64,000 nucleotides of DNA from Marinomonas communis (GTDB lineage Bacteria > Pseudomonadota > Gammaproteobacteria > Pseudomonadales > Marinomonadaceae): contig NZ_SNZA01000004.1 in assembly GCF_004363305.1 (NCBI RefSeq), positions 397,747 to 461,746 of the forward strand, read 5' to 3'. Shown here piece by piece: positions 1 to 8,352 of this stretch. Positions within the stretch are counted from its first letter, which is position 1. Each line of letters starts with the position of its first letter. The notes beneath the pieces were generated by a model. It was not told where the DNA came from and made no database searches. It saw only the letters and a list, made by a program, of their open reading frames with translations. The translations under genes and the position numbers were made by a program.

Positions 1-18
1 TATTAAAACAAGTTTAGT

Positions 19-918
19 TTATTTCAGAATTTGTTTAGTAGCCTTGCGGAAATGATGCAGAAAAGTCAGTGCCCGTTTAGGTTGACTACCATAAGGGTAC
101 AGTAAATAAATTGGGAGTGGTGGCAATTCCCATTGCGGCAATACTTTTATTACTTCGCCAGGATGATGCTTCTCGCGCATTTCCACCATATAGTCCGGCA
201 AGATGCCAACGCCTTCAGCACGAACGATGCTTTCTAGTTGCATAGCAATTTGATCCGTCCACACATTGGACTTTGCAATTTTTATTACTCGGTCTCCATT
301 ATCAACATGAGCTAATATAATGTCTCCCTGAGGTTGGTAAAAGTGATGCATATTAACCCAGTCTAAATCCTCTAATTCATCAATGCTAATAGGGAATGAG
401 TATCTAGACAAATACCGTTTTGAGGCATAGAGGCTACACGTTAAGCGACCTATCATCTCTTCTTTAAAATGGCTCGCATGAGTTTCACCAAGCCAAATCG
501 TGACATCACACTCTTTAGTTTCCTCAAATTGTGTCACTGACTTTAAGTTAATTTGCACATCGGGATATTGCTCGGAGAAAGCCAATAATTCCTTTGGAAA
601 CCAAGAGCGGACAAGGCCAGAAAAAATCCCCACATTCAGCTCGCCAGATACTACTTCCTTTAGATAGTCCACTTGTTCTTGAGCCTTTTTAGCAGCTCCT
701 AAAATAGTTTTAGCGTGCGGATAAAACGTAGTACCCGCTTCATTAACGTGCATTTTATTCGACTGACGCAATAGCAGAGGTTGCCCTACAGTTTCTTCTA
801 GATGGGTAATACGGCGGCTTAACGTGGATTTAGAAACGCCCAAGGCCCTAGCCGCTTCCGTAAGATAGCCGCATTCTACTAACTTTACGAAGCTCACTAA
901 ATCATTCATATCGTACAT
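19..918 (-). CDS. LysR-family transcriptional regulator
   Basis: A 299-residue LysR regulator with an N-terminal winged helix-turn-helix (about residues 4-63, with the motif LGVSKSTLSRRITHLEE) and a C-terminal substrate-binding-like effector domain (about 90-295). It is divergent from the secreted hydrolase and TonB receptor genes, so it most likely controls them from the shared 113-bp intergenic region, which carries two clear dyads. It is closely similar to the LysR at 21047-21946, which also sits divergent from a TonB receptor. The effector cannot be read from sequence. LysR identity is firm; the target is inferred from position. Confidence 0.93.
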   Translation of the reverse strand: MYDMNDLVSFVKLVECGYLTEAARALGVSKSTLSRRITHLEETVGQPLLLRQSNKMHVNEAGTTFYPHAKTILGAAKKAQEQVDYLKEVVSGELNVGIFSGLVRSWFPKELLAFSEQYPDVQINLKSVTQFEETKECDVTIWLGETHASHFKEEMIGRLTCSLYASKRYLSRYSFPISIDELEDLDWVNMHHFYQPQGDIILAHVDNGDRVIKIAKSNVWTDQIAMQLESIVRAEGVGILPDYMVEMREKHHPGEVIKVLPQWELPPLPIYLLYPYGSQPKRALTFLHHFRKATKQILK

Positions 919-949
919 ATGCTACGCCTTTGTTGTTCCAATGAAGCAT

Positions 950-968
950 TAGGAACGCATCGTTCCTA
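950..968. promoter_or_regulatory. Perfect palindrome, candidate operator
   Basis: An 8-bp perfect inverted repeat, TAGGAACG and CGTTCCTA separated by CAT, lies between the divergent LysR and hydrolase genes. Its position suits a LysR or other regulator binding site. Binding is inferred. Confidence 0.5.
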
Positions 969-969
969 C

Positions 970-995
970 ATTCTCAACCAAGCTTATGTGAGAAT
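970..995. promoter_or_regulatory. Second inverted repeat in the LysR/hydrolase gap
   Basis: ATTCTCA (970-976) and TGAGAAT (989-995) form a perfect 7-bp dyad with a 12-bp spacer, immediately beside the palindrome at 950-968. LysR activators often use two adjacent sites, so this pair may be recognition and activation sites. Inferred from spacing only. Confidence 0.4.
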
Positions 996-1031
996 TGAAA
1001 TAATAACCAATCTTACTAACATGGAGATTTA

Positions 1032-2090
1032 ATGAGCACTTTCCCTCACAAAATACCACGTAAGCTAGTACTTGCAGCCACCCTAACATCTAGTTGCATA
1101 ACTGCTTTTGCTAATTCAATACAAGAGCCAAGTATAACACCTGAAGTACTAGCTGAGTCTGGGTTAAAAGCAGCTATAAACTATCCCGGGTTGGCTTTCC
1201 TTTGTTCCTTAGAACAACCACTAAAACAAGCAGGTTCACGTTCAAAGACAAGCTCAAAACGTACTCTAACTGATGAAGAACGCATAGACCGTGCCGCTCG
1301 CTCCTACGTAAAACCGACACAGGTGTTTGATAATTTATATTTTGTCGGCAATCGTAGTGTTGCTAGTTGGATCCTTGAGACCTCCGAAGGGCTCATTCTT
1401 ATCGATGCGATGAACTCTAACAATCAGGCGGAAAACATCATCGTAAAAGGCATGCACGAGCTTGGTCTAGATCCTGAGAACATTCGTTACCTAGTCATTA
1501 CCCACGCCCATGGTGACCACTATGGTGGTCAAGAATATTTAGTTTCCAAATTTGCGCCCAAAGTCGTCATGAGTGATCGTGATTGGAGTGAGCTGGAAAA
1601 GCCAGTCCAAGAAATCAATAACCCGAAATGGGGTAAAGCGCCAAGCCGCGATGTCACAGTCAATGATGGCGATCATATTACACTAGGAGATACCACTCTC
1701 GAGCTCTACGTCACTCCAGGTCATACCCTTGGTACTTTATCTATGATCATGCCTCTGCGAGATGGTGACGACACACATTATGGCGCGTTATGGGGAGGAA
1801 CTGGCTTAAACTTCGGGCCACAGGTTGAGAGAATCAAGCTTTATGCAAACTCAGCTGAACGACTACGAGCCCTCGGGGAAGAAAAGGGAGTCGATGTATT
1901 CTTATCCAACCACCCAACTCGTGATAACAGCATTGAACGTATTCATGCGCTTACTGAACGTAAAATAGGTACTAAGCATCCATTTGTTGATGACAACGCA
2001 TTGTCTGCCTTTGAGCTACTTCGAGACTGCTCAATGGCGCAGGCAATCAAAGTCGAACATTACCAACAACGTCTAAAAGATAACTCATAA
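1032..2090 (+). CDS. Secreted MBL-fold metallo-hydrolase (class B3-like)
   Basis: A 352-residue protein with a likely Sec signal peptide (hydrophobic stretch about residues 11-28), so probably periplasmic. The MBL domain starts near residue 100. The zinc motif HAHGDH is at 158-163, with further likely ligands H231 (PGHTLG) and H294 (SNHP). The missing first-motif asparagine and the SNHP C-terminal histidine resemble class B3 metallo-beta-lactamases and their relatives. About 70 residues between signal and fold are an unusual extension. RBS-like GGAG lies 8 bp before the ATG. It is followed after 19 bp by a TonB receptor gene, so the two are probably co-transcribed. The substrate is unknown: a beta-lactam, lactone or ester attached to an imported chelate are possibilities, not conclusions. 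Confidence 0.88.
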   Translation: MSTFPHKIPRKLVLAATLTSSCITAFANSIQEPSITPEVLAESGLKAAINYPGLAFLCSLEQPLKQAGSRSKTSSKRTLTDEERIDRAARSYVKPTQVFDNLYFVGNRSVASWILETSEGLILIDAMNSNNQAENIIVKGMHELGLDPENIRYLVITHAHGDHYGGQEYLVSKFAPKVVMSDRDWSELEKPVQEINNPKWGKAPSRDVTVNDGDHITLGDTTLELYVTPGHTLGTLSMIMPLRDGDDTHYGALWGGTGLNFGPQVERIKLYANSAERLRALGEEKGVDVFLSNHPTRDNSIERIHALTERKIGTKHPFVDDNALSAFELLRDCSMAQAIKVEHYQQRLKDNS

Positions 2091-2109
2091 TCTATTTATT
2101 GGTGTGAAC

Positions 2110-4026
2110 ATGACTCAGCAAAAAAGTGCTCTTTCTATTGCAATATCATTCGCTTTAACAAGCCTGACAGGCTTTGCTCATGCAGAAACCATAGCCATGG
2201 AGGAAATGGTGGTTTCAGCCTCAGGCTATGATCAAACAACAGTCGACGCCCCTGCCAGTATCACCGTAATTGATGCCCAACAAATCTCCCAAGGAGCTTA
2301 TAAAGACGTTGTTGATGTTCTTGCCCATGTACCTGGTGTCTTCGCCACAGGAGGAGCATCAGGCAAAGACATCAGCATACGCGGTATGCCAAGTAAGTAT
2401 ACTTTGTTATTAGTCGATGGGCGCCCCCAATCCTCACGAGAATCTCAGCCAAATGGCGGTGGCGGACTGGATCAAGAATGGCTTCCCCCTCTACAGTCCA
2501 TTGAGCAAATCGAAGTGATTCGTGGGCCGATGTCAACCCTGTATGGATCAAATGCGATGGGTGGCGTGGTAAATATTATTACCAAAAAGGTCAACGACAA
2601 CTGGCAAGGCAGCCTACGCACTCAAGTGAGCATCCCTGAAGACAGCCAATATGGTAAGGCGCGACAAGGAGAGCTCTACCTTTCAGGTCCTGTTATTCAA
2701 GATAAGCTAAATTTAACTTTTGGAGCACGTTACCTCGAACAAGATGAGGACGACGTTGCTCGCGGCACACCAGAGAAAGCACTGCAAAATTACCATGCCA
2801 AGGTAAACTATTTGCTTAGTAACAATCACGATTTTGAGTTAGCGATGATACATAGTGAGCAAACTCGGACCTCTCGTGTTGGTCACTCTGCTGCTGGCAG
2901 TGCTCGAAGTGACAGTGAAACCGATAATGATAAAACATCATTCTCAATCACTCACCATGGCCAATGGGAAGAAGTGGAAGACACGACCTACCTGCAGCAC
3001 GAAACAACGCGAAATAATGGGCGCGATATCGAGATTACGAATACCGTTTTTGATAGCCGTTGGGTACTACCAAGTGATGAACACATTACCACATTAGGAG
3101 TAGGTGCAAGTCATGCATCACTGATAGATAATGATACGAATGACACCTCAGACCTGAACTCTCTCAGCAATGATCAATACTCGGTATATGCAGAGGATGA
3201 GTGGTTCCTTGCTGATAGCGTAACGCTTACAACGGGTGCGCGCTTGGATAAGAATGAGCATTATGATGCCGAAGTCAGCCCTCGTGTCTTTGCTAACTGG
3301 TATCTCGATCCTCAATGGGTCATTAAAGCAGGCATTGCAACCGGCTACCGAGCGCCGGAACTTCGTCAAATGACGCCTGAATGGGGACAAGAAAGTCGTG
3401 GCGGTGATATTTACGGCAATAGTGATTTACAAGCTGAGACTTCTTTAAGTAAAGAAATAGGCGTTACATACCAAAATGCCGATTTCACCGCCACCGCAAC
3501 ACTCTTTGACAACCGCTTTGATGATAAAATCATCACCACGGACTGCCCAAGTAGCTTATGTTCAGATGAGGATGCACGTTACTACACCAATGTTGATAAA
3601 GCCAAGACTCAGGGTTTCGAACTCAGCGCCAAAAATCGACTAACGAACACACTAGAAGCGCGTTTAACATACACCTATACAAAATCTGAACAGTTATCTG
3701 GGGATAATAAAGGGAAACCTTTGACGCAAATGCCCCTTCATCTATTTGCTGCTTCCTTGGATTGGCAAGTAAATGATCAACTTAAAAGTTGGGTGACTTA
3801 TGAATTTCGCGGGAAAGAATCTCAAGACACTGGCTTATCTTCCAACACGGAAACGCAAGCACCTTCATATTCAATGATTGATCTTGGTTTACAATACCAT
3901 CTATCTGAGCACTTTATCCTGCAAGCAGGTATAGATAACGCCACAGATGAAACGTTCAGCTTCGACGAATATGGCTTTGTTGATGCAAGCAGAACCTATT
4001 GGGGATCAGCTGAATACCGCTTCTAG
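2110..4026 (+). CDS. TonB-dependent outer-membrane receptor
   Basis: About 638 residues: signal peptide ending near AHA, a TonB-box-like segment (EEMVVSASG) at the mature N-terminus, a plug domain (about 45-160, with IEVIRGPMSTLYGSNAMGG) and a C-terminal beta-barrel ending in aromatic YRF, as expected for BAM-assembled porins. A GTG two codons upstream (2104) is an alternative start. It belongs to the siderophore/haem/vitamin B12 receptor family (CirA/FepA-like by overall look). The ligand is not predictable. It is paralogous to the receptor at 22093-24024 in the plug region and is probably co-transcribed with the hydrolase upstream. Confidence 0.93.
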   Translation: MTQQKSALSIAISFALTSLTGFAHAETIAMEEMVVSASGYDQTTVDAPASITVIDAQQISQGAYKDVVDVLAHVPGVFATGGASGKDISIRGMPSKYTLLLVDGRPQSSRESQPNGGGGLDQEWLPPLQSIEQIEVIRGPMSTLYGSNAMGGVVNIITKKVNDNWQGSLRTQVSIPEDSQYGKARQGELYLSGPVIQDKLNLTFGARYLEQDEDDVARGTPEKALQNYHAKVNYLLSNNHDFELAMIHSEQTRTSRVGHSAAGSARSDSETDNDKTSFSITHHGQWEEVEDTTYLQHETTRNNGRDIEITNTVFDSRWVLPSDEHITTLGVGASHASLIDNDTNDTSDLNSLSNDQYSVYAEDEWFLADSVTLTTGARLDKNEHYDAEVSPRVFANWYLDPQWVIKAGIATGYRAPELRQMTPEWGQESRGGDIYGNSDLQAETSLSKEIGVTYQNADFTATATLFDNRFDDKIITTDCPSSLCSDEDARYYTNVDKAKTQGFELSAKNRLTNTLEARLTYTYTKSEQLSGDNKGKPLTQMPLHLFAASLDWQVNDQLKSWVTYEFRGKESQDTGLSSNTETQAPSYSMIDLGLQYHLSEHFILQAGIDNATDETFSFDEYGFVDASRTYWGSAEYRF

Positions 4027-4030
4027 TCAA

Positions 4031-4057
4031 AAAAAAGCCAGCCCGAGAGGGCTGGCT
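4031..4057 (-). terminator. Terminator of the tct operon
   Basis: A 9-bp GC-rich stem (4036-4044 with 4049-4057) and GAGA loop. The T-run lies on the minus-strand side (A-run at 4029-4036), so it terminates the leftward tctA-tctB transcript rather than the receptor gene. Confidence 0.8.
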
Positions 4058-4088
4058 ACTGACAAGTCTGGGGGTAGAAAAAGACTTG

Positions 4089-6038
4089 TTAAATCATGTT
4101 AGCAATCGTTAATACATAACCATCAAGCAAGCCTTCTGGATAGTCCACACTCATCACTCTTCCCATCACCAGTAGGAACACTAATAAACCAAATGCGATA
4201 GCAGACGATTTAAATATGCCTCCCTTAGCAAAGAAGTATATAAACAGCAAAGTGAATAAAAATGTCGTTACGAGGAAGCCTACTTCAAAGTACAAGAAAG
4301 ACATTATGAAAAAGCCTAGGATATAGATGATGCCTTGGCGTATTTCAGACGTCTCAACTAAACCACGATTTTTGATATGTTGAGCGATCACCATCACGGA
4401 AGATACCCCAAGAATCGTAATTGCAATCAGCGGGAACGCTTTTGTCAGCAACTGCTCATCAAAAACTTTATAGCCAAACACGATTGCAACGACTAAGAAG
4501 AAACCTGCAATCCAAATATCTGCAGAAAAATTAGTCGAAGGGGCTTCATCTAGGCCTCTATCTAACTGACGCTTTTTGGCAACCCACTTACGGAAAAGTG
4601 GTGGCACTAATAAACCGCATGCAATTAAAGCAGCGATAATAAGTACACCTGGACGTGTAAACCAGCTATCGCCGTAAAATTGAATGCTTTGGAAGAAATA
4701 GTTCTCCGCACCAGCAGACAACACGAAGCCGATTAAGAAAGCTGGTCGTGGCCAGTTCGCACTCTTCATCATCACACCAATCAGCGCAATACCGCCAAGT
4801 GCAACAAAGTCACCCAAACTTCTCGTCGCTTGATACGCAGCAAACAGAATCAACGTAAGGATAACCGGCGCTAAAACCGAAAACTTAATGTACGTTAGCA
4901 AGGATATAGGACGAGTTAAGAAAATACATAACGCTGCGCCTAGAATATTTGCAAGCGCAAGAGACCAAATAATGGTGTAAGTCAGGTCTAGGTGTGTCGT
5001 CACCATGGTAACGCCAGGCTGGATCCCAAGTAACAACATGCCACCTAAAAAGACCGCTGCAGCGCCAGACCCAGGAACACCGAACAGAATAGTTGGCACC
5101 ATACTGCCGCATGAACATGCATTATTTGCTGACTCTGGAGCAATGACGCCTTTGATCTCACCTTTACCAAACTGGCTTTTATCTTTACTCGCTCCCATGG
5201 CAAAACTGTAAGTCATCCAATCGACCACAGAACCACCTAAACCTGGAATTGCACCGACAAGACTACCAAAAACAGAAGAGCGCCCAACTAATGGCAGGTT
5301 CTTAAGCACATCTTTTAAACCTTGGCCTAAACCATGACCTAGCTGGTTACCTTCCGAAGCAATGGCTTTATTTCGGATCAATAAGGAAATAATTTCGGGT
5401 AAAGCAAAAATCCCCAAGCCTACAATAATCAATGGAATACCGTCATAAAGGTAATCGACATCAAATGTGAAACGAAAATCTCCTGTTGCAGGTGCACCAC
5501 CGATGGTACCGACTAAAAGCCCCATACCGCATGCTGCTAACCCCTTGAATACACTCCCTCCAGAAAGCGAAGCCACAACACTTAAACCTAATAAGGTAAG
5601 CATAAAAAGCTCAGCAGAAGAGAACGCCAACACGACAGGTCGTGCCACTAAGATAAACAGACTTAAGATGATGGCTCCAACAACACCACCGATCATAGAA
5701 GACAAAAAAGCGGCAGACAGCGCACGTGCTGCCTGTCCTTTTTTTGCTAATGGAAAACCATCCATCACCGTTGCCTGAGAAGAACTCGATCCCGGAATAC
5801 CCATTAATACAGAGGTAAACGTATCGCCGGTCGGCACCACCGCAACAAGTCCCATCAGCATCCCTAAACCAACGGAAGCGTCCATGCCGTAAATAAATGG
5901 CAAGAGTAACGACATCCCTGCAATTCCGCCTAGCCCTGGAATAATTCCTACAACCAAGCCAATGACAACGCCAAGCATCAGATAAGAGAGATGCATAACA
6001 GACATCACCTGATCTAGGGCACTGAGTAATACAGACAT
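4089..6038 (-). CDS. Tripartite tricarboxylate transporter permease, TctA-TctB fusion
   Basis: 649 residues. Residues 1 to about 500 are a TctA-type large permease with many membrane helices and the family signatures GLVVGIIPGLGG near residue 30 and a second GLGGSVVDW repeat near 270. The last 140 residues form an additional block of about four helices that matches a TctB small subunit in size and position. TctA alone is about 500 residues and TctB about 150, so this looks like a natural fusion of the two. With the binding protein encoded just upstream it would import a di- or tricarboxylate in a cation-driven manner. Separated from tctC by 33 bp in the same operon. Confidence 0.9.
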   Translation of the reverse strand: MSVLLSALDQVMSVMHLSYLMLGVVIGLVVGIIPGLGGIAGMSLLLPFIYGMDASVGLGMLMGLVAVVPTGDTFTSVLMGIPGSSSSQATVMDGFPLAKKGQAARALSAAFLSSMIGGVVGAIILSLFILVARPVVLAFSSAELFMLTLLGLSVVASLSGGSVFKGLAACGMGLLVGTIGGAPATGDFRFTFDVDYLYDGIPLIIVGLGIFALPEIISLLIRNKAIASEGNQLGHGLGQGLKDVLKNLPLVGRSSVFGSLVGAIPGLGGSVVDWMTYSFAMGASKDKSQFGKGEIKGVIAPESANNACSCGSMVPTILFGVPGSGAAAVFLGGMLLLGIQPGVTMVTTHLDLTYTIIWSLALANILGAALCIFLTRPISLLTYIKFSVLAPVILTLILFAAYQATRSLGDFVALGGIALIGVMMKSANWPRPAFLIGFVLSAGAENYFFQSIQFYGDSWFTRPGVLIIAALIACGLLVPPLFRKWVAKKRQLDRGLDEAPSTNFSADIWIAGFFLVVAIVFGYKVFDEQLLTKAFPLIAITILGVSSVMVIAQHIKNRGLVETSEIRQGIIYILGFFIMSFLYFEVGFLVTTFLFTLLFIYFFAKGGIFKSSAIAFGLLVFLLVMGRVMSVDYPEGLLDGYVLTIANMI

Positions 6039-6071
6039 AATAACTCCAACAAATACTAACGACTGGCCAAA

Positions 6072-7142
6072 TTACAGCTTATAGTTGAATTCCGACTTCA
6101 ACCAATCTTTGATCCAAGTGTACATTTCTGGAGAAATATTCACGGCATCACTTAGGTATTGAGCGATATCTAAACCAACAGCGTTTTGGTATGGTCCAAT
6201 CTGAACTGCCGCTTCTTTCTGGAAGTTTCCATCGGCAATCATTTTTCGAACAGCGTCGTTGTATGAAGCAATGACATCACTTGGCGCATCTGAAGGTACA
6301 AAAATCACCTTTTGGAAAGCAAAGCCTGCTGCTAAGAATTTACGATACACATCGTATTGCATACCACTTGGCTTTTTACCATGAACCGTTTCATACGCTT
6401 CTTCGAAAGTTGGGACATCTGGAAATGCAGGGTCTCGAACAATATTTCCAGCGCCGTTCATCACCCCGACACTGAACATGGGAATAGCTTTGCCTGCATC
6501 CACTAAGCTTTGCACCGAACTCATATAAGCCGATGAGGTTTGAAAGTCGATGGTCGCTTCGCCACGCTCAAACGCTAGGCGTCCAGCGCCACGGCTTTTC
6601 ATACCAAAAACAGGTTTAACATCCGCACCAAGGAGATCCAGAGCAATGAGAATTGGCAACTCAAGTTGAGTAGGTCCCTGTGAAGCAAATTTTAGCTCTT
6701 GATCCAACAACTCTGAAACTTCTGCACTACTCTCAATTCCTAGGTCAGGCTGAACATAGACCACACCGCCGGTTGGGCTCGCTAGAATAGGCGTCCACTC
6801 ATCTAGTTTAAAGCGAACACGCTTGTCCCCTAACATGTAAGGGAACAATGTGGACGCTGACGTTCCGATGATATTAGAGCCGTCATCTTTGGCACGCTTA
6901 TAAAACAAGTTTGTGCCTGTGATTGAACCACCACCTGGTTGGTTTTTGATGACGATCGTTGGATTACCATCAATATGAGCAGTCAAGTTCGGTGCCATAA
7001 AACGGCCCCAAACATCGGTACCACCACCAACTCCAAATGGAATAGTAAAATCAACGGTGTCCGGTACAACATTATCCGCAACCGCTGTTGTAACAGTAAG
7101 CGCAGCAATAGCACTTAGTGCAAAGTGTTTTAGCTTTTTCAT
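6072..7142 (-). CDS. Tripartite tricarboxylate transporter substrate-binding protein (TctC/Bug family)
   Basis: 356 residues with an N-terminal signal peptide (about residues 1-22, ending TAVA-D). The start of the mature protein carries the Bug-type pattern of a beta strand and glycine-rich loop (IPFGVGGGTDVWGR) that binds carboxylates. It would capture the substrate in the periplasm and deliver it to the TctA-TctB membrane protein encoded next. It lies 34 bp after the PrpF-like isomerase gene, so all three genes form one operon. Family assignment is firm; ligand identity is not visible. Confidence 0.92.
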   Translation of the reverse strand: MKKLKHFALSAIAALTVTTAVADNVVPDTVDFTIPFGVGGGTDVWGRFMAPNLTAHIDGNPTIVIKNQPGGGSITGTNLFYKRAKDDGSNIIGTSASTLFPYMLGDKRVRFKLDEWTPILASPTGGVVYVQPDLGIESSAEVSELLDQELKFASQGPTQLELPILIALDLLGADVKPVFGMKSRGAGRLAFERGEATIDFQTSSAYMSSVQSLVDAGKAIPMFSVGVMNGAGNIVRDPAFPDVPTFEEAYETVHGKKPSGMQYDVYRKFLAAGFAFQKVIFVPSDAPSDVIASYNDAVRKMIADGNFQKEAAVQIGPYQNAVGLDIAQYLSDAVNISPEMYTWIKDWLKSEFNYKL

Positions 7143-7176
7143 AATTGAATACCTTTTATTTTTATATTGAATTAGC

Positions 7177-8232
7177 CTAATTGATATACACTAGACCGGA
7201 AAATATTGGCTTCGCTGTGCGAACCAATGAAACAGATTGAACTTGCCCATCCAGCCAGTTCGCCGTTAAATCTATGTACCCTGTAGGATGCTCTAACTTA
7301 AATTCGCTGGTTCCTAATGCACAATTGACCACTTCTTGAGCTACAGTTCCCTGGATACACAAAGCATTAACGATTGCGATACTGCCCGTCACGGCTAAAG
7401 CTTTATGGCAGCGATCAGGAACAAAGTAGCGGGCACAAATAATGCCTTCTTCTTTAGGAACGGATACTAATATGGGTTTTGGGATGACCATATTAGATAC
7501 ATCTCCCATTCCCATTAACAAACCTGCTTTTCGACGTAGTTCCTCTAGACGCTGCATAAAAATTTCATCAGCGTCTAGTTCACTTGGTGTTTCATGGCCT
7601 GTTTTACCAAGGCTATCCCCATGAATAATCATTACGGGGGTTGCCGCATCAATACACGTTACGGAGACGCCATCGATCACATCTTTTACATTACCCGTAG
7701 GAAAGAGTTTACCGGTCTTTGCCCCAGCCACATCTAGGAAGGTTAGCTCAATTGGAGAACCAGCTGAGTTCGTGCCGCTGATGGTGACATCACCTTGGTA
7801 CTGAACTCGCTTACCCGGCGTATGTACTGTTGAGTGGATAACTTTATTCGTATTTAGGTTTTTAATTCTGACTGTTGTTTTACCATCTTGGGCATAGACA
7901 AGCCCCGACTCAATGGCAAAAGGAGCTACACCTGCCAACATGTTGCCGCAATTAGGTGAGAAATCGACGCTCTTTTTAGTAGTACCAACCTGGGCAAACA
8001 GGTATTCAACATCTGCGTCTTGGCTTCGGGAAGGGCCAACCAATGCAACTTTACTTGTTAAACTGTTACCACCACCTAAACCATCAATTTGAAGCTCATG
8101 GCCAGCGCCCATAATTTTCATCAACAATTCAGCCAATTGATCACGGTCATCAGGCATATCTGTCAAACGAAGATATGGACCTTTTGAGGTGCCGCCTCGC
8201 ATCAACATACAGGGGATTGTTTGTTCAGCCAT
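7177..8232 (-). CDS. PrpF/GalD-family isomerase (4-oxalomesaconate tautomerase or aconitate isomerase-like)
   Basis: About 351 residues from ATG 8232. A longer reading frame to 8301 exists, but family members begin like the sequence MAEQTIPCMLMRGGTSKG, a GGA-type RBS precedes 8232, and the extra 69 bp overlap likely operator DNA. Conserved family features visible are MRGGTSKG near the start, GLGGGNSLTSK, and SPNCGNMLAG with the catalytic-type cysteine. Members catalyse keto-enol or cis-trans isomerisation of unsaturated tricarboxylates: GalD on 4-oxalomesaconate, PrpF on methylaconitate and trans-aconitate. Being first in an operon with a tricarboxylate transporter, it probably processes the imported acid. 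Which reaction it performs is uncertain. Confidence 0.85.
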   Translation of the reverse strand: MAEQTIPCMLMRGGTSKGPYLRLTDMPDDRDQLAELLMKIMGAGHELQIDGLGGGNSLTSKVALVGPSRSQDADVEYLFAQVGTTKKSVDFSPNCGNMLAGVAPFAIESGLVYAQDGKTTVRIKNLNTNKVIHSTVHTPGKRVQYQGDVTISGTNSAGSPIELTFLDVAGAKTGKLFPTGNVKDVIDGVSVTCIDAATPVMIIHGDSLGKTGHETPSELDADEIFMQRLEELRRKAGLLMGMGDVSNMVIPKPILVSVPKEEGIICARYFVPDRCHKALAVTGSIAIVNALCIQGTVAQEVVNCALGTSEFKLEHPTGYIDLTANWLDGQVQSVSLVRTAKPIFSGLVYIN

Positions 8233-8316
8233 CACAGAAATTCCAGCAATTATTCTTGTGACGCTAAGAATTACACGTCGCATAAGATGCATCAAATGCA
8301 AATATAGAGCATAATC

Positions 8317-8333
8317 AATGCAAGAAACGCATT
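8317..8333. promoter_or_regulatory. Dyad in the isomerase/LysR gap, candidate LysR site
   Basis: AATGC and GCATT form a 5-bp dyad with a 7-bp spacer between the divergent isomerase and LysR genes. Further ATGC-containing repeats lie at 8287-8300. The geometry resembles a LysR box. Inferred. Confidence 0.4.
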
Positions 8334-8352
8334 AATAAGAGTCTACCTTCTC

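Noticed and set aside
5467..5778. 103-residue frame opposite the tctA-tctB gene
   Set aside because: It lies wholly inside a clear permease gene on the opposite strand and has no recognisable domain; shadow frame.
8233..8301. N-terminal extension of the PrpF/GalD-like protein
   Set aside because: Upstream residues are unlike the family, and the region carries repeats that look like operator DNA; ATG 8232 has a better RBS.
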